Notes: generated from the letters alone by a model not told the origin. A stretch of 47,365 nt of DNA from Clostridia bacterium (GCA_900756545.1 CAAEKO010000051.1:1-47365), one strand, 5' to 3'; shown: positions 7,084 to 16,865, numbered from the stretch's first letter. Numbers and translations: made by a program.

Positions 7084-8139
7084 ATGATTTTAAAAAATGC
7101 AATGGTGGATGGGATACTGACAGATATTGTGATTGAGAACGGAAAAATAGTCCGGCTGTGCAAAACGGAGAAAGAAGGCATGGATATTGCCGGCATGGAG
7201 GTTATTCCGGGGCTGATCGACATCCATACGCACGGCTGTGCGGGCGATGATACCATGGACGGCAGATTTGATAAAATGTGTCGTTTTCTTGCTAAAAACG
7301 GGACGACCTCCTGGCTGCCCACAACCATGACGGAATCAATCGAAAAAATTGCGGCGGCAACGCAGGCGGATACGGATTGCCCCGGCGCACAAATTTTGGG
7401 CTTTCACATGGAGGGGCCGTATCTGTCCCGGGAATATAAGGGCGCACATAACGAAAACTGTATTATTGATCCGAATTTAGAGGACTACAAAAAACTGAAC
7501 CGGGTGAAAGTGGTTACCATTGCGCCGGAATTGCCGGGAGCGATGGAATTTATCAAAAACTGTGACGCAAAGGTGCAGATCGGGCACACTGCCTGTAATT
7601 ACGATCTGGCTGTGGAGGCAATGGAAGCTGGTGCGGGCGGGCTGACGCATACCTTTAACGCCATGCCGCCCCTCCATCACCGTGCGCCAGGGCCGATTGG
7701 CGCGGCTGTGACCCAGAATGCCTATGCGGAATTGATCTGTGACGGACTGCATGTACAAAAAGCTGCGGTATTGGCCTTATATCGGATATTCGGGCCGGAA
7801 CGGCTGATTTTAATCAGCGATGCTATGCGGGCAACTGGGCTTTCTGATGGAGAATATGAGTTCGGCGGGATGCGGGTTATCGTTAAGGAAGCCGTAGCCC
7901 GGACAGAGGCCGGCGCCATTGCCGGAAGCACCTCTACTTTGTGGCGTTGCGTAAAGACAGCGGCTGGTTTCGGAATACCCTGGAAGGACGCGGTACGGAT
8001 GGCGACACAGACTCCGGCGGAGTATCTGGGTATTTCAAAGGGACAGATTGGGGAAGGCTATGACGCAGATTTGCTTGTGCTGGACAGCGCACGGAATATT
8101 CAGAAGGTCTTTATTGCCGGAGAGGAATATAAGGGGTAG
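7084..8139 (+). CDS. nagA: N-acetylglucosamine-6-phosphate deacetylase
   Basis: A 351-residue amidohydrolase that turns GlcNAc-6-phosphate into glucosamine-6-phosphate and acetate in the cytoplasm. Visible motifs are the metal site GLIDIHTHG, the glutamate in HMEGPYLS, the histidines in QIGHTAC and GLTHTFNAMPPLHHR, and the catalytic aspartate in LISDAMRATGL. The start at 7084 is preferred over a GTG at 7063, because the in-frame GGAGGAGA lies between them and serves as the ribosome site. No nagB or PTS gene is nearby; it sits 21 bases behind an amino acid transporter, which is unusual company. Confidence 0.93.
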   Translation: MILKNAMVDGILTDIVIENGKIVRLCKTEKEGMDIAGMEVIPGLIDIHTHGCAGDDTMDGRFDKMCRFLAKNGTTSWLPTTMTESIEKIAAATQADTDCPGAQILGFHMEGPYLSREYKGAHNENCIIDPNLEDYKKLNRVKVVTIAPELPGAMEFIKNCDAKVQIGHTACNYDLAVEAMEAGAGGLTHTFNAMPPLHHRAPGPIGAAVTQNAYAELICDGLHVQKAAVLALYRIFGPERLILISDAMRATGLSDGEYEFGGMRVIVKEAVARTEAGAIAGSTSTLWRCVKTAAGFGIPWKDAVRMATQTPAEYLGISKGQIGEGYDADLLVLDSARNIQKVFIAGEEYKG

Positions 8140-8143
8140 GAAA

Positions 8144-8539
8144 ATGCTTTACGAATACCAACTCAGGACAGAACGGGAGAATTTCTATAATATTACCAGC
8201 CAGGTGCAGGAGGCCGTTGAAAAGAGCGGCGTCCGGGATGGGATATGCGTTATTTACTGTCCGCATACCACAGCCGGCATTACCATCAATGAAAACGCCG
8301 ACCCGGATGTGGTGCATGATATGCTTTTAGGCCTGGGGGAAACCTTTGAAAAACGCGCCGCTTTCCGCCATGCGGAAGGAAACAGCGACGCGCACCTGAA
8401 GGCCAGCTATATGGGCAGCAGCGCCACAGTGATTCTGGAAAACGGCAGATTACTGCTGGGCACGTGGCAAGGCGTCTATTTTTGTGAATTTGACGGCCCG
8501 CGGGTGCGGCGGTTTTATGTGAAGGTGCTGCATGGCTGA
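8144..8539 (+). CDS. yjbQ: YjbQ family protein (UPF0047)
   Basis: A 131-residue protein with the family motifs IYCPHTTAGITINENADPDV and GTWQGVYFCEFDGPR. YjbQ proteins show weak thiamine-phosphate synthase activity in Escherichia coli, but their physiological role is unclear. The two histidines (PHTT and FRHAEGN) form the conserved putative metal site. The ATG at 8144 follows nagA by 4 bases; a longer open frame upstream overlaps nagA and is not coding. Its end overlaps the next gene by 8 bases. Confidence 0.9.
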   Translation: MLYEYQLRTERENFYNITSQVQEAVEKSGVRDGICVIYCPHTTAGITINENADPDVVHDMLLGLGETFEKRAAFRHAEGNSDAHLKASYMGSSATVILENGRLLLGTWQGVYFCEFDGPRVRRFYVKVLHG

Positions 8540-9176
8540 ATACATCGTTATCCGAACAAAACGGAAAACTGCAGGGATCTACATCCTGCCGGGAGGCAGA
8601 GTCGAGGTGCGCTGTCCGCTGAATTTTTCGGATCGGGCGGTAGAGGCGCTTGTCCGCCGGAAAGAAAAATGGATTGAAAAGCATTTGCAGATTGTTTGCG
8701 CCCGGAAAAAGGAACCGCTGATTGGCGGTAAGATTCTGCTTTGGGGCGGGGAATATTTAATAGAGGCGGGATCACAAGCTGGTTTTGACGGCCGGGCATT
8801 TACTGTATTGCCGGGGCGGGAAGCGGTTTGTCTGTCGGGAATCTATCAAAGTCTGGCAGAACAGACGATTCCCGACAGAGCCATGGAAATCGCTCAAAAT
8901 ATTGGGATTATGCCTGCGACAATAAAAATCAGCCAGGCAAGGTCCTACTGGGGGATATGTACCGGCAAAAACGAGATTCGATTTTCCAGAAGGATTGTAA
9001 TGCTGCCAGCGGATGTGATAGATTATATCATTATACACGAATTAGCCCACTGCCGGGAGCATAATCATGGGCCCGAATTTTGGAGACTGGTAGAAAAATG
9101 TCTGCCGGATTATCTGGAAAAGCGGAGAAAGCTGCGGGAATTTGAAAAGATTATTTTAGCCCAGGACTGGGAATGA
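8532..9176 (+). CDS. YgjP-like (SprT-type) zinc metallopeptidase
   Basis: A 214-residue protein of the DUF45/YgjP family. The zinc site HELAHCREHNHGPEFW in the C-terminal part carries HExxH plus the third histidine and the family FW. Upstream are the family's SYWGICT and KNEIRFSRRI segments. Homologues occur alone or beside type I restriction genes; here it follows yjbQ with an 8-base overlap and closes the operon, followed by a terminator-like hairpin. Its substrate is unknown. Confidence 0.9.
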   Translation: MAEYIVIRTKRKTAGIYILPGGRVEVRCPLNFSDRAVEALVRRKEKWIEKHLQIVCARKKEPLIGGKILLWGGEYLIEAGSQAGFDGRAFTVLPGREAVCLSGIYQSLAEQTIPDRAMEIAQNIGIMPATIKISQARSYWGICTGKNEIRFSRRIVMLPADVIDYIIIHELAHCREHNHGPEFWRLVEKCLPDYLEKRRKLREFEKIILAQDWE

Positions 9177-9242
9177 TGACGGCGAGTCGGCGCGGCTGCC
9201 ATGCGGGCTCCGCGATAAATATTAATAGCAAAATCGAAAAAG

Positions 9243-9282
9243 GCCTGCTCTTCTGCAGTATACGCAGAAAGGGCATTTTTTT
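9243..9282 (+). terminator. Probable terminator after the transporter-nagA-yjbQ operon
   Basis: TTCTGC (9251-9256) pairs with GCAGAA (9264-9269), flanked by GCC/GGC pairing with a small bulge, and is followed by seven T residues. Confidence 0.5.
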
Positions 9283-9340
9283 AAAAAGATAAAAAAATCC
9301 ATAAAAAAGTAAAAAAACGTATAGCTTTTTTTACTGAGTA

Positions 9341-9349
9341 TGCTATAAT
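9341..9349 (+). promoter_or_regulatory. Extended -10 promoter of the glycan cluster
   Basis: TGCTATAAT is a perfect extended -10 element, 33 bases before the esterase start codon. No good -35 hexamer is visible at 17 bases, which is tolerated by extended -10 promoters. The surrounding 70 bases are very rich in A and T. Confidence 0.6.
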
Positions 9350-9381
9350 TGCTATATAGAATTTTATGGGAGGGGAGTGGA

Positions 9382-10107
9382 ATGGTTAACAGCCATTATA
9401 AAACTGTACAGGGAATCCAGCTTCCAGCAAGGATTTATCCGCCGCAGGTGGAAAGCAGGTTTTCGAAAACGTTAGTCTTGTGTATTCATGGCGGCGGCTG
9501 GCATGCTGTAGATAAAAATGAGGATTGGGACGGCGGCTGGATGGACTATCAGGCGCGGTATTTTGCACAAAAAGGATTTACAGGCGCTGTGATATCGTAC
9601 CGCTCAATCAGTCTGTCTACAGAAACAACAGTGTTTGACCAGTTGGAGGATTGCAGGGATGGTCTGGCATTTCTGGCAGAACAAACACAGTACGAACGGC
9701 TGATCTTGATCGGCGATTCCGCCGGCGGGCATCTTGCGGCAATGCTTACTCTGCAGACGCCGGAGCTTGCGGATATCGCGGTGCTTTGTAATCCGGTGAC
9801 GGACTGTACTGCGGAAAAATGGGCCTATGCCGCGAAACCGGATGAATTAGAAAAGGCGTCGCCTTTATATAGTATGCGAAAGACAAAAACCAAATACTTA
9901 ATGCTTCATGGAGACGCTGACAAGGTAGTGGCTTGGGAAACTACGCAGGAATTCTATGAAGGGATGAAGAAGCAAGGAAACGACTGTACATTTATTCTGC
10001 TGCCAGGTGTTGGACACGCGTTTATTCTAAAGGGATATTTGTCTGCGGACAGCCAAGTGGCAGAGTATATGGATATTATAGAGAAATATATAGAACAAAA
10101 TTTTTAG
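9382..10107 (+). CDS. Alpha/beta-hydrolase fold esterase
   Basis: A 241-residue carboxylesterase/deacetylase of the BD-FAE and hormone-sensitive lipase type. The oxyanion motif HGGGW is near residue 35, the nucleophile elbow GDSAGGH near 113, and the acid and histidine lie in LHGDADKVV and GVGHAF. The start at 9382 follows AGGGGAG by a normal distance. It opens a run with GH2 and GH94 enzymes, so it may remove ester groups (for example acetyl) from the glycan they degrade. No signal peptide is seen, so it acts on imported oligosaccharides. Confidence 0.88.
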   Translation: MVNSHYKTVQGIQLPARIYPPQVESRFSKTLVLCIHGGGWHAVDKNEDWDGGWMDYQARYFAQKGFTGAVISYRSISLSTETTVFDQLEDCRDGLAFLAEQTQYERLILIGDSAGGHLAAMLTLQTPELADIAVLCNPVTDCTAEKWAYAAKPDELEKASPLYSMRKTKTKYLMLHGDADKVVAWETTQEFYEGMKKQGNDCTFILLPGVGHAFILKGYLSADSQVAEYMDIIEKYIEQNF

Positions 10108-10119
10108 GGGAGCTTGATT

Positions 10120-13100
10120 ATGCGGAAAACAATTTCTTTAAATGGGTCATGGGATTTCATGCCTATTTACCAGCGGCATGTCTCATGTCTGCCGCAAGAG
10201 GTCAGTTATGCGGAGCAGCAGGTTTATGTACCGTCCTCGTGGCGGCAGTCGCACCCACAGTATAGGATTGAGAAATACGGTTTTGATCCCTTTCATATGT
10301 TCGATTATCCGGACGCATGGAATGACGCGGAATCTGGTGTGCTGCACCGGGCAGTCACCTTGGATGAAAAGCAGGCTGGCGAAAAGCTGATTCTGCGTTT
10401 TGACGGAGTTTTCCATAAGGCATACATCTATTGGAACGGGGAACTGATGGCTGAAACCCATGAGGCTTATCTGCCTACATATATAGATATTACCGGCAAG
10501 GGAAGGCCTGGGGAAAACGAGCTGCATGTGGTGTGTACCAGCTTTGACAGTTGCATAATTCCGTCGGGCAAGGAGAAAATGACAGGACTTGCCGGGTCAT
10601 GGTTTCATAAAATATACCGCGGTATATGGCAGGATGTGAATTTACTTGTTTTGCCGAAAACCGGTATTATGGACGTAGAGATCGTAACCTCTGTCCGGCA
10701 GGGTAAGCTGGGTGTTCTGGCGGCGCTGGATGGCGCGGAAGGCAAGGATTTCATGGTGGAGGTTTCCGTGTATGACGGAGCTGAAGAAGTTAAGCGTTTC
10801 TCCAGCGCCACTGGCGGAAAAAGCAGAATTGAGTTGGAAGAAGACTGGGATAATCCGGTTTTATGGGATACGGAGAATCCGCATCTGTACCATATGGAGA
10901 TCCGGCTGACAGATGGCGGTACAGTTTTAGACAGTGTACGGGAACGGTTTGGATTCCGGGAATTTTGGGCTGAGGGACAGAATTTCATGCTGAACGGCAC
11001 TCGCATAAATCTGCGGGGGGATTCCTGGCATTTCCAGGGAGCGGTTCAGCAAACAAAGGAGTATGCCTTAAACTGGTGCCGTGTATGTAAGGAATATGGC
11101 GTCAACAGCATTCGCTACCATGCGAATCCGCATCCTGCATATTATCTGGACGCGGCCGACGAAATGGGAATTCTGATCGTGGATGAAACCGCAATCTATG
11201 GTTCTGGAAAAACAATGGACGCGTCTAATCCGAAATATCTGGAGAATTGCCGCAGGCATATTAAAAGCCTCGTACACCGAGACAAAAACCATCCGTCCGT
11301 TGTGATCTGGAGTTTACAGAACGAAATGCGCTGGGTAGACGGCAGGGATGAATATAAAAAGCATGTGCCGGAGCTGATGGATGTTTTCCATAAGGCTGAT
11401 CATTCCGGGCGGCTGATTTCCTTAGACGGTGATAACCGCCTGATTGACAAAGCACACACGGAGATTGCCAGTCTTCATTATAATATTGACGGCACGATTA
11501 ACCAGTGGGACAGGCAAACGCCGCTGACCATCGGCGAGCACGGCGGGCTGTGGTATATCTGTCCCCAAAACAGCAGTATGTATATGGGGCTGGAAGCCTA
11601 TCACGACCACGAAACCTGTGCAGAGGGTGTATCAATTAAGGAACAGTTGTTCATGGAGTATGCGCGGCGCAAAGAGGTATCGGGAATATCCAGCTTTAAC
11701 TTTGCCCATTATTTTGCCACCAGTATGCCCCGGGAGGATATTCATATTGACAACCCGCCCCGGACGATCAGAAAAAATTCATTGACCATCAATAACGGTC
11801 TCCTGCCCTCGGAATACCCCCGCTATATTCCCAATGTGACCTGCAAATATGCGGCGGAGGGGATGCGCCCGGTAACGATTATTCCCCGGGAATATGATCA
11901 TTCCTTCTATGATGATACCCCCATTTGCCGTACGCTGGACGTCTATAACGATACTCTGCGCCCCAAGGCGGTGACGCTGAAAATGCAGGCGGCCCAGGGC
12001 GGCAGTGTAATTTGGCGGGAGGAGCGGAGCTTTACACAGGAACCGGGCAAATATGTATCCGTGGAAATCAGTGTCCGGCCGGCAAAGTGTACGGAACGTA
12101 CGCCCCTTTCCCTGACGGCGGAGCTGTATCATGGGGAACGGCTTATGTTCACACTCCATCGGGATTACGCAGTTTATCCGGCGGAGCTAAAAACGAAAAA
12201 AGTGATTGATACTGCGGTATGCTATTTTGGCAACGATACAGATTACGAAACGATCCGGGCGCTGGCGCCTAACTGCCGCCGGATCGAATACATTCAGGAT
12301 GCTGGACCGGAAAAAATCCTTGTTCTAGGCAGCGGGCTGAAAGCGCAGGAAGCGGAACTGCATGACGCACTGTATAGCTTTATAGCGGATGGCGGACGTA
12401 TCCTGATTTTGGAACAGGAGAGCTTTGCTTTTGGCAGTATGACGATCAACAAAAAGGAATTCCTGCGCGCCCATGCCAGTGAATATACGCATCCTGTTTT
12501 GGCGGGACTGAATAATAATGATTTTAACTGCTGGCTGCCCCATGCCGGGGAATATGGGCCGGATTCGTTTATCAACAGCGCCTTTGAAAAGCCGGAGCAT
12601 GGCGACTTTAATATCTTATTGGAATGCAGCTTTGGCGATTTCAATGACGGCGGCGATTTGTGGACGCCGCTGCTGGAATATAAAAAAGGGCAGGGCGCGG
12701 TTCTGGCCTGCCAGCTTGCGGTGATGAAGCATTTTGCAAAAGCGCCGCAGGCCTGTGTGCTGGTGCGAAACATGCTGTCCTACTTAGCGGATAAAGCATA
12801 TACATATGTAGAAACCGGTGTGATTGCCGGAGCGGAAGAGAAGAAATTCCTTGACGCAACCGGGCTTGTTTATGAGGATGAATTTGACTGGGATACAGTC
12901 AAGCTGCTGGTCGTTTCACCGGCGGCAGCGGCAGGCCGGGAGAAGGAGATACGGGTATTTTTAGAACGTGGCGGCAAACTTCTTTGCCTGCCCGCCTGGG
13001 ACGGCGGATTCCTGTCGGCAGTGTCGGGATTGCCTGTAACTGTTGAAAGCCGGCCTGTATATCAGCTTTGGCCGGACTATACCGAGCCGGAAATGCGCGG

Positions 13101-13941
13101 TATATCTGTGGTTGACCTATTCGGCATGGATAAGGTAGGAATGTCCCAGCGGGAGGTAACCAACCGGTTTATGGCTGAACATACACTGTCGGCGCCGGGT
13201 ATGAAAGTGCTTGCTGAAAGTGTAGAGGGCACGATATGGGATGATTTGTTTATTGACGATGAATCGGCGGAATACTGCAAGCGCGCACTGGTAGCCTATA
13301 AAAAAGAGCTTGCAGAGAAGCCAGAGTGTTACATAGCAAAAGCGGATAACATCGTGATGTCCCAGTTTATCATGAATGAATCAGATGAGAAATCCGTCCG
13401 GGTATATACACGGCTTTTGGCGAATATGGGCGCGAAGTTTGATGATGGGGAAATGGAAATTGTCAAGGACGCCGGGCGGTACGCGGTTGAGAGTATGCTG
13501 TCTCTGCCGTATCAATCCTATGAGGATTATGACCGGGCATTTGAATACTATTCTGACCCGGAATTCAGCCTGAACAATCTGGGCGAGGGCCTGTACGGCT
13601 GGATGAAGAAGTTTGAGCGGGATAAGAAGGACGGATTCCTGACCCTGACGGGAAGCGCTGGTCAGATCATGTTTGTGACTTGCTTTGTCCATGAGCTGTC
13701 CGGGCAGGATAAAGAATATCTTGCCGAGCTGGAATCCAGCACAGACTGTACATTCTATTTGAACGGCAGAGTCGTCACAGACAGCAGAGTGACCCTAAAA
13801 AGCGGCATCAACCGAGTTTTCCTGCTTGTCCGCGCGGGCGGTGAAGACGCGCGGCTTCGGCTGGTATTTAAGAATATAGACGGTACTTATGCCGCAGACT
13901 TACTCTACCGGACAACGGTGGACGAAGTAGACCCGAAATAA
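10120..13941 (+). CDS. Glycoside hydrolase family 2 enzyme, long form
   Basis: A 1,273-residue GH2 protein beginning MRKTISLNGSWDF. A sugar-binding jelly roll (about 1-190) and Ig-like domain are followed by a TIM barrel with acid/base Glu402 in WSLQNE and nucleophile Glu473 in TIGEHGG. Past residue ~600 lies an Ig-like segment, then two alpha/beta stretches (about 690-800 with ILVLGSGLK...GGRILIL, and about 920-985 with LLVVSP...GGKLLCLP), and a C-terminal beta-rich part (...ESSTDCTFYLNGR). Simple beta-galactosidases are 600-1,050 residues. No signal peptide is present. The substrate, a beta-galactoside, mannoside or glucuronide, cannot be decided here. Start chosen at ATG 10120 rather than TTG 10114. 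Confidence 0.88.
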   Translation: MRKTISLNGSWDFMPIYQRHVSCLPQEVSYAEQQVYVPSSWRQSHPQYRIEKYGFDPFHMFDYPDAWNDAESGVLHRAVTLDEKQAGEKLILRFDGVFHKAYIYWNGELMAETHEAYLPTYIDITGKGRPGENELHVVCTSFDSCIIPSGKEKMTGLAGSWFHKIYRGIWQDVNLLVLPKTGIMDVEIVTSVRQGKLGVLAALDGAEGKDFMVEVSVYDGAEEVKRFSSATGGKSRIELEEDWDNPVLWDTENPHLYHMEIRLTDGGTVLDSVRERFGFREFWAEGQNFMLNGTRINLRGDSWHFQGAVQQTKEYALNWCRVCKEYGVNSIRYHANPHPAYYLDAADEMGILIVDETAIYGSGKTMDASNPKYLENCRRHIKSLVHRDKNHPSVVIWSLQNEMRWVDGRDEYKKHVPELMDVFHKADHSGRLISLDGDNRLIDKAHTEIASLHYNIDGTINQWDRQTPLTIGEHGGLWYICPQNSSMYMGLEAYHDHETCAEGVSIKEQLFMEYARRKEVSGISSFNFAHYFATSMPREDIHIDNPPRTIRKNSLTINNGLLPSEYPRYIPNVTCKYAAEGMRPVTIIPREYDHSFYDDTPICRTLDVYNDTLRPKAVTLKMQAAQGGSVIWREERSFTQEPGKYVSVEISVRPAKCTERTPLSLTAELYHGERLMFTLHRDYAVYPAELKTKKVIDTAVCYFGNDTDYETIRALAPNCRRIEYIQDAGPEKILVLGSGLKAQEAELHDALYSFIADGGRILILEQESFAFGSMTINKKEFLRAHASEYTHPVLAGLNNNDFNCWLPHAGEYGPDSFINSAFEKPEHGDFNILLECSFGDFNDGGDLWTPLLEYKKGQGAVLACQLAVMKHFAKAPQACVLVRNMLSYLADKAYTYVETGVIAGAEEKKFLDATGLVYEDEFDWDTVKLLVVSPAAAAGREKEIRVFLERGGKLLCLPAWDGGFLSAVSGLPVTVESRPVYQLWPDYTEPEMRGISVVDLFGMDKVGMSQREVTNRFMAEHTLSAPGMKVLAESVEGTIWDDLFIDDESAEYCKRALVAYKKELAEKPECYIAKADNIVMSQFIMNESDEKSVRVYTRLLANMGAKFDDGEMEIVKDAGRYAVESMLSLPYQSYEDYDRAFEYYSDPEFSLNNLGEGLYGWMKKFERDKKDGFLTLTGSAGQIMFVTCFVHELSGQDKEYLAELESSTDCTFYLNGRVVTDSRVTLKSGINRVFLLVRAGGEDARLRLVFKNIDGTYAADLLYRTTVDEVDPK

Positions 13942-13999
13942 CGGGACGAAATATCTCCCGCTTCTATAGGCGGCGGAAACATTAAAGGATGATGAAAAG

Positions 14000-14566
14000 A
14001 TGATTTACAGGTTTATGTATCAGGGCTATCCCGCCGGCCCGGTGGCGCTGAATAAGAACAGCGGTGCGGAGCATGCTTCTATGGCGGAAAATGACGGAGC
14101 TGTGTTCTTATACTATGAGTCTCAGCAGGCGGATTTGCCGCCGGAGACAGTGGCTAAAGGCGAAATGAAGCCCTATCCAGACGGCAGCTGTTGGCGGCGG
14201 ATGCCGGAAATATTCCATTATTCAAGGCCTTTATCCCCAGAGCATTGGCGGCGGAAAATCGACGACAAAACACCATTATTCCGAATAAACTATGTCCTGC
14301 CGGAAAAGATAGCAAGCTATATATATTACCATTACCAGTATCAGGAGGAGATGCCCGGGGATGGGGATAAATACGGCGCAATCTTTATCAGCGGTAATTT
14401 GCTGATGATGTATCTGGAACAGCCGGCTGAACCAGAAACAGAAGAATACCAAGGAAGCTTAAGCACGCATATTACGCCGTATGCGCAATGGGGCGAGATC
14501 ATGAATGACCATTTCCAGCCATGGGAAAACGGCAAAAAGGAATGGCGGACGATAAATTTAATCTGA
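14000..14566 (+). CDS. Uncharacterised protein between GH2 and GH94 genes
   Basis: A 188-residue protein that I do not recognise. It is acidic, rich in Tyr, Trp, Pro and Glu, without a signal peptide or membrane helix. Segments such as IYRFMYQGYPAGPVALN at the N-terminus and THITPYAQWGEIMNDHFQ near the C-terminus look like a compact globular domain. It starts 58 bases after the GH2 gene with GGATGATGAAAAG upstream, and ends 14 bases before the GH94 start, so it is part of the same operon. A role in the same glycan pathway is inferred from position only. Confidence 0.8.
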   Translation: MIYRFMYQGYPAGPVALNKNSGAEHASMAENDGAVFLYYESQQADLPPETVAKGEMKPYPDGSCWRRMPEIFHYSRPLSPEHWRRKIDDKTPLFRINYVLPEKIASYIYYHYQYQEEMPGDGDKYGAIFISGNLLMMYLEQPAEPETEEYQGSLSTHITPYAQWGEIMNDHFQPWENGKKEWRTINLI

Positions 14567-14580
14567 TCAGGAGGATACAT

Positions 14581-16854
14581 ATGACGTACAAATTTAATAA
14601 TCAGGCGCGGGAAATCGAAATCAATAAGTATAACACCCCCACACCATGGATGAACTACCTGTCCAATGGGACCTTCCATACCATGATGTCTCAGGCAGGG
14701 GGCGGCGTAGCGTTTTATAAATCGCCGCAGATATGGCGGATCAACCATTACCGTTTCTTCCATCTGCCCACAGACCGGAGCGGATTTTACACCTATATTC
14801 GGGACGATGAAGACGTATGGTGCCCTACCAACGAGCCCTGCAAATCGAAGCCGGAGGAATGGAAAGCGTCTCATGGTATGGGCTATACGCGGTTTGAGGC
14901 AAAGAAAAACGGTGTTTCGGCTGTGGCGACGTATTTTGTGGGCAAATATGAGAACGCTCTGATCTGGAATTTAAAGCTGAAATCAGACGTGGATAAAAAG
15001 GTTACTCTGTTCCCCTATGTGGAGCTGGGGATGATGGAGTTCATGCGCGAGCTGCAATGGCAATGCTATAACAAGCATCAGCTTTCCGCATATGCTATGG
15101 ACGATATCCTGGTGTACCGTTACGGCGTGGAGATGCAGCCCAAGCCGGAGGAAACGCCGTTGGTTTATTTTGCGGCAAATGTACCGATAGCGGCATATGA
15201 CTGTGACCGTGACGAATTTGTGGGTGCATACCGGAGTGAGGAAAACCCGCAGAATGTAGAAGGCGGCAAATGTACAAATTCCACTTTGTACGGCGGCGAT
15301 CCCTGCTTTGCGTTCCAAATTGAATTAGACCTGAAGGCTGGAGAGGAAAAGGAAGTAAACATCTTCCTGGGTACAGCCATGACTGAAGATGAAATTAAAA
15401 CCTGCGTTGCCCATTGCCGGGAAAATGACTTTGCAGAGAAATCCTTTGCGGCGCTGGGCGGACAATGGGCAGAATTTCTGGGTAAATTCCAGTGCGAGCT
15501 GCCGGATAAAGACGCCCAGACCATGGTTAATGTGTGGAATCCGTATCAGGCAGAGCGCAATTTCCAGTTTTCCCGGAATATCAGCTATTACGCAACAGGT
15601 ACGTTCCGAGGCGTAGGCGTACGGGATACGGCGCAGGACATTTTGGCTATGGTGCCGTTTGACACCCGTCGGGCAAAGGATAAACTGAATCTGCTCTTTT
15701 CGCAGCAATATCAGGATGGCCATTGTAACCATTATTGTTTCCCAACAGAAGGCTGGGAGCCGCTGGCCCGGATCCATTCCGACAACCATCTCTGGCTGGT
15801 AATGACAACGTACCATATTGTGACAGAAGAGGGAAATCTGGATTATCTGGATGAAACCGTAGAATTTTACGATGGGGGAAGCGCCACTGTTTGGGAGCAT
15901 ATTAAAAAATCCATTGATTTCACCATGGCAAACCTTGGGGAACGGGGATTCCCGCTGATGCTTTCCTCCGACTGGAACGACATGCTGTATAAGGTATGCC
16001 GCGAGGGCAAGGGCGAAAGCATCTGGACAAGTATGCAGTTCGGTACGGTGCTGCGTCAGATCGCGGAGTTAGCGGACCGTAAGGGTGAGAACGGACAGAA
16101 GTATCTGGATATTTACGAAGCCCAGAAAAAGCTTGTGAATGAAAAGGCATGGGACGGCGAATGGTACCGCCGGTGTATTACGGACAATGGGACATACATT
16201 GGTTCCAAGTCGGAGCCGCAGGCGAAGATTTGGCTGAATACCCAAAGCTGGTCGGTGATTTCCGGTATGGGCGACAATGGCGAAACAGCTATGGAAAGTG
16301 TTAATAAGTATCTGGACACAGAGCTGGGAATCAAAAAAATCCATCCCTCCATGCAGGATTATCCGTCTAAAGAAGACCCGCTAACCTATTACAACAAGGG
16401 CTGCGGCGAAAACGGCAGTGTGTTCTGTCACGCCAATACATGGGCTATCATTGCCGAATGCCTTTTGAAGCATCCTGAACGGGCATATAAGTATTATCAT
16501 CAGCTTCTGCCCATGGTTGCCCAGGCGAAGGCTGGGGAATGGCGCTATAAGGCGGAGCCGTATGTTTATTCCTCTAATATTTTTGGACCGGAAAGCGATA
16601 AATTCGGCTTGGCGAACGTAAGCTGGCTGTCTGGTACAGCGGCATGGATGTATGTGGCAGTGACCCAGTATATGCTGGGTATCCGTCCAAAGTGGGACGG
16701 ACTGGAGATTGACCCGTGTCTGGCGGATGAGATGTTGCCGGCCAAGGTGACCCGGGTGTTCCGCGGCTGTACATACAATATCACCATTACAAAAAATGAA
16801 AAGACGTTTATTCCCCAGGAAGCGGGACGTAAGGAATTTGAAATTACGATTTAA
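14581..16854 (+). CDS. GH94-type glycoside phosphorylase (glycosyltransferase 36 family)
   Basis: A 757-residue cytoplasmic protein with the GH94 layout: an N-terminal beta-sandwich opening with NTPTPWMNYLSNGTFHTMMS, a helical linker, and an (alpha/alpha)6 barrel holding the catalytic DWND motif at residues 464-467. The phosphate-site-like HANTWAI and GTAAWMY segments follow. Such enzymes split beta-linked disaccharides with phosphate, giving a sugar 1-phosphate. The start at 14581 is supported by AGGAGGATACAT immediately upstream; an in-frame ATG at 14521 overlaps the preceding gene and is not preferred. Which disaccharide it uses cannot be told from sequence alone. Confidence 0.9.
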   Translation: MTYKFNNQAREIEINKYNTPTPWMNYLSNGTFHTMMSQAGGGVAFYKSPQIWRINHYRFFHLPTDRSGFYTYIRDDEDVWCPTNEPCKSKPEEWKASHGMGYTRFEAKKNGVSAVATYFVGKYENALIWNLKLKSDVDKKVTLFPYVELGMMEFMRELQWQCYNKHQLSAYAMDDILVYRYGVEMQPKPEETPLVYFAANVPIAAYDCDRDEFVGAYRSEENPQNVEGGKCTNSTLYGGDPCFAFQIELDLKAGEEKEVNIFLGTAMTEDEIKTCVAHCRENDFAEKSFAALGGQWAEFLGKFQCELPDKDAQTMVNVWNPYQAERNFQFSRNISYYATGTFRGVGVRDTAQDILAMVPFDTRRAKDKLNLLFSQQYQDGHCNHYCFPTEGWEPLARIHSDNHLWLVMTTYHIVTEEGNLDYLDETVEFYDGGSATVWEHIKKSIDFTMANLGERGFPLMLSSDWNDMLYKVCREGKGESIWTSMQFGTVLRQIAELADRKGENGQKYLDIYEAQKKLVNEKAWDGEWYRRCITDNGTYIGSKSEPQAKIWLNTQSWSVISGMGDNGETAMESVNKYLDTELGIKKIHPSMQDYPSKEDPLTYYNKGCGENGSVFCHANTWAIIAECLLKHPERAYKYYHQLLPMVAQAKAGEWRYKAEPYVYSSNIFGPESDKFGLANVSWLSGTAAWMYVAVTQYMLGIRPKWDGLEIDPCLADEMLPAKVTRVFRGCTYNITITKNEKTFIPQEAGRKEFEITI

Positions 16855-16865
16855 CTGAACAAAAA

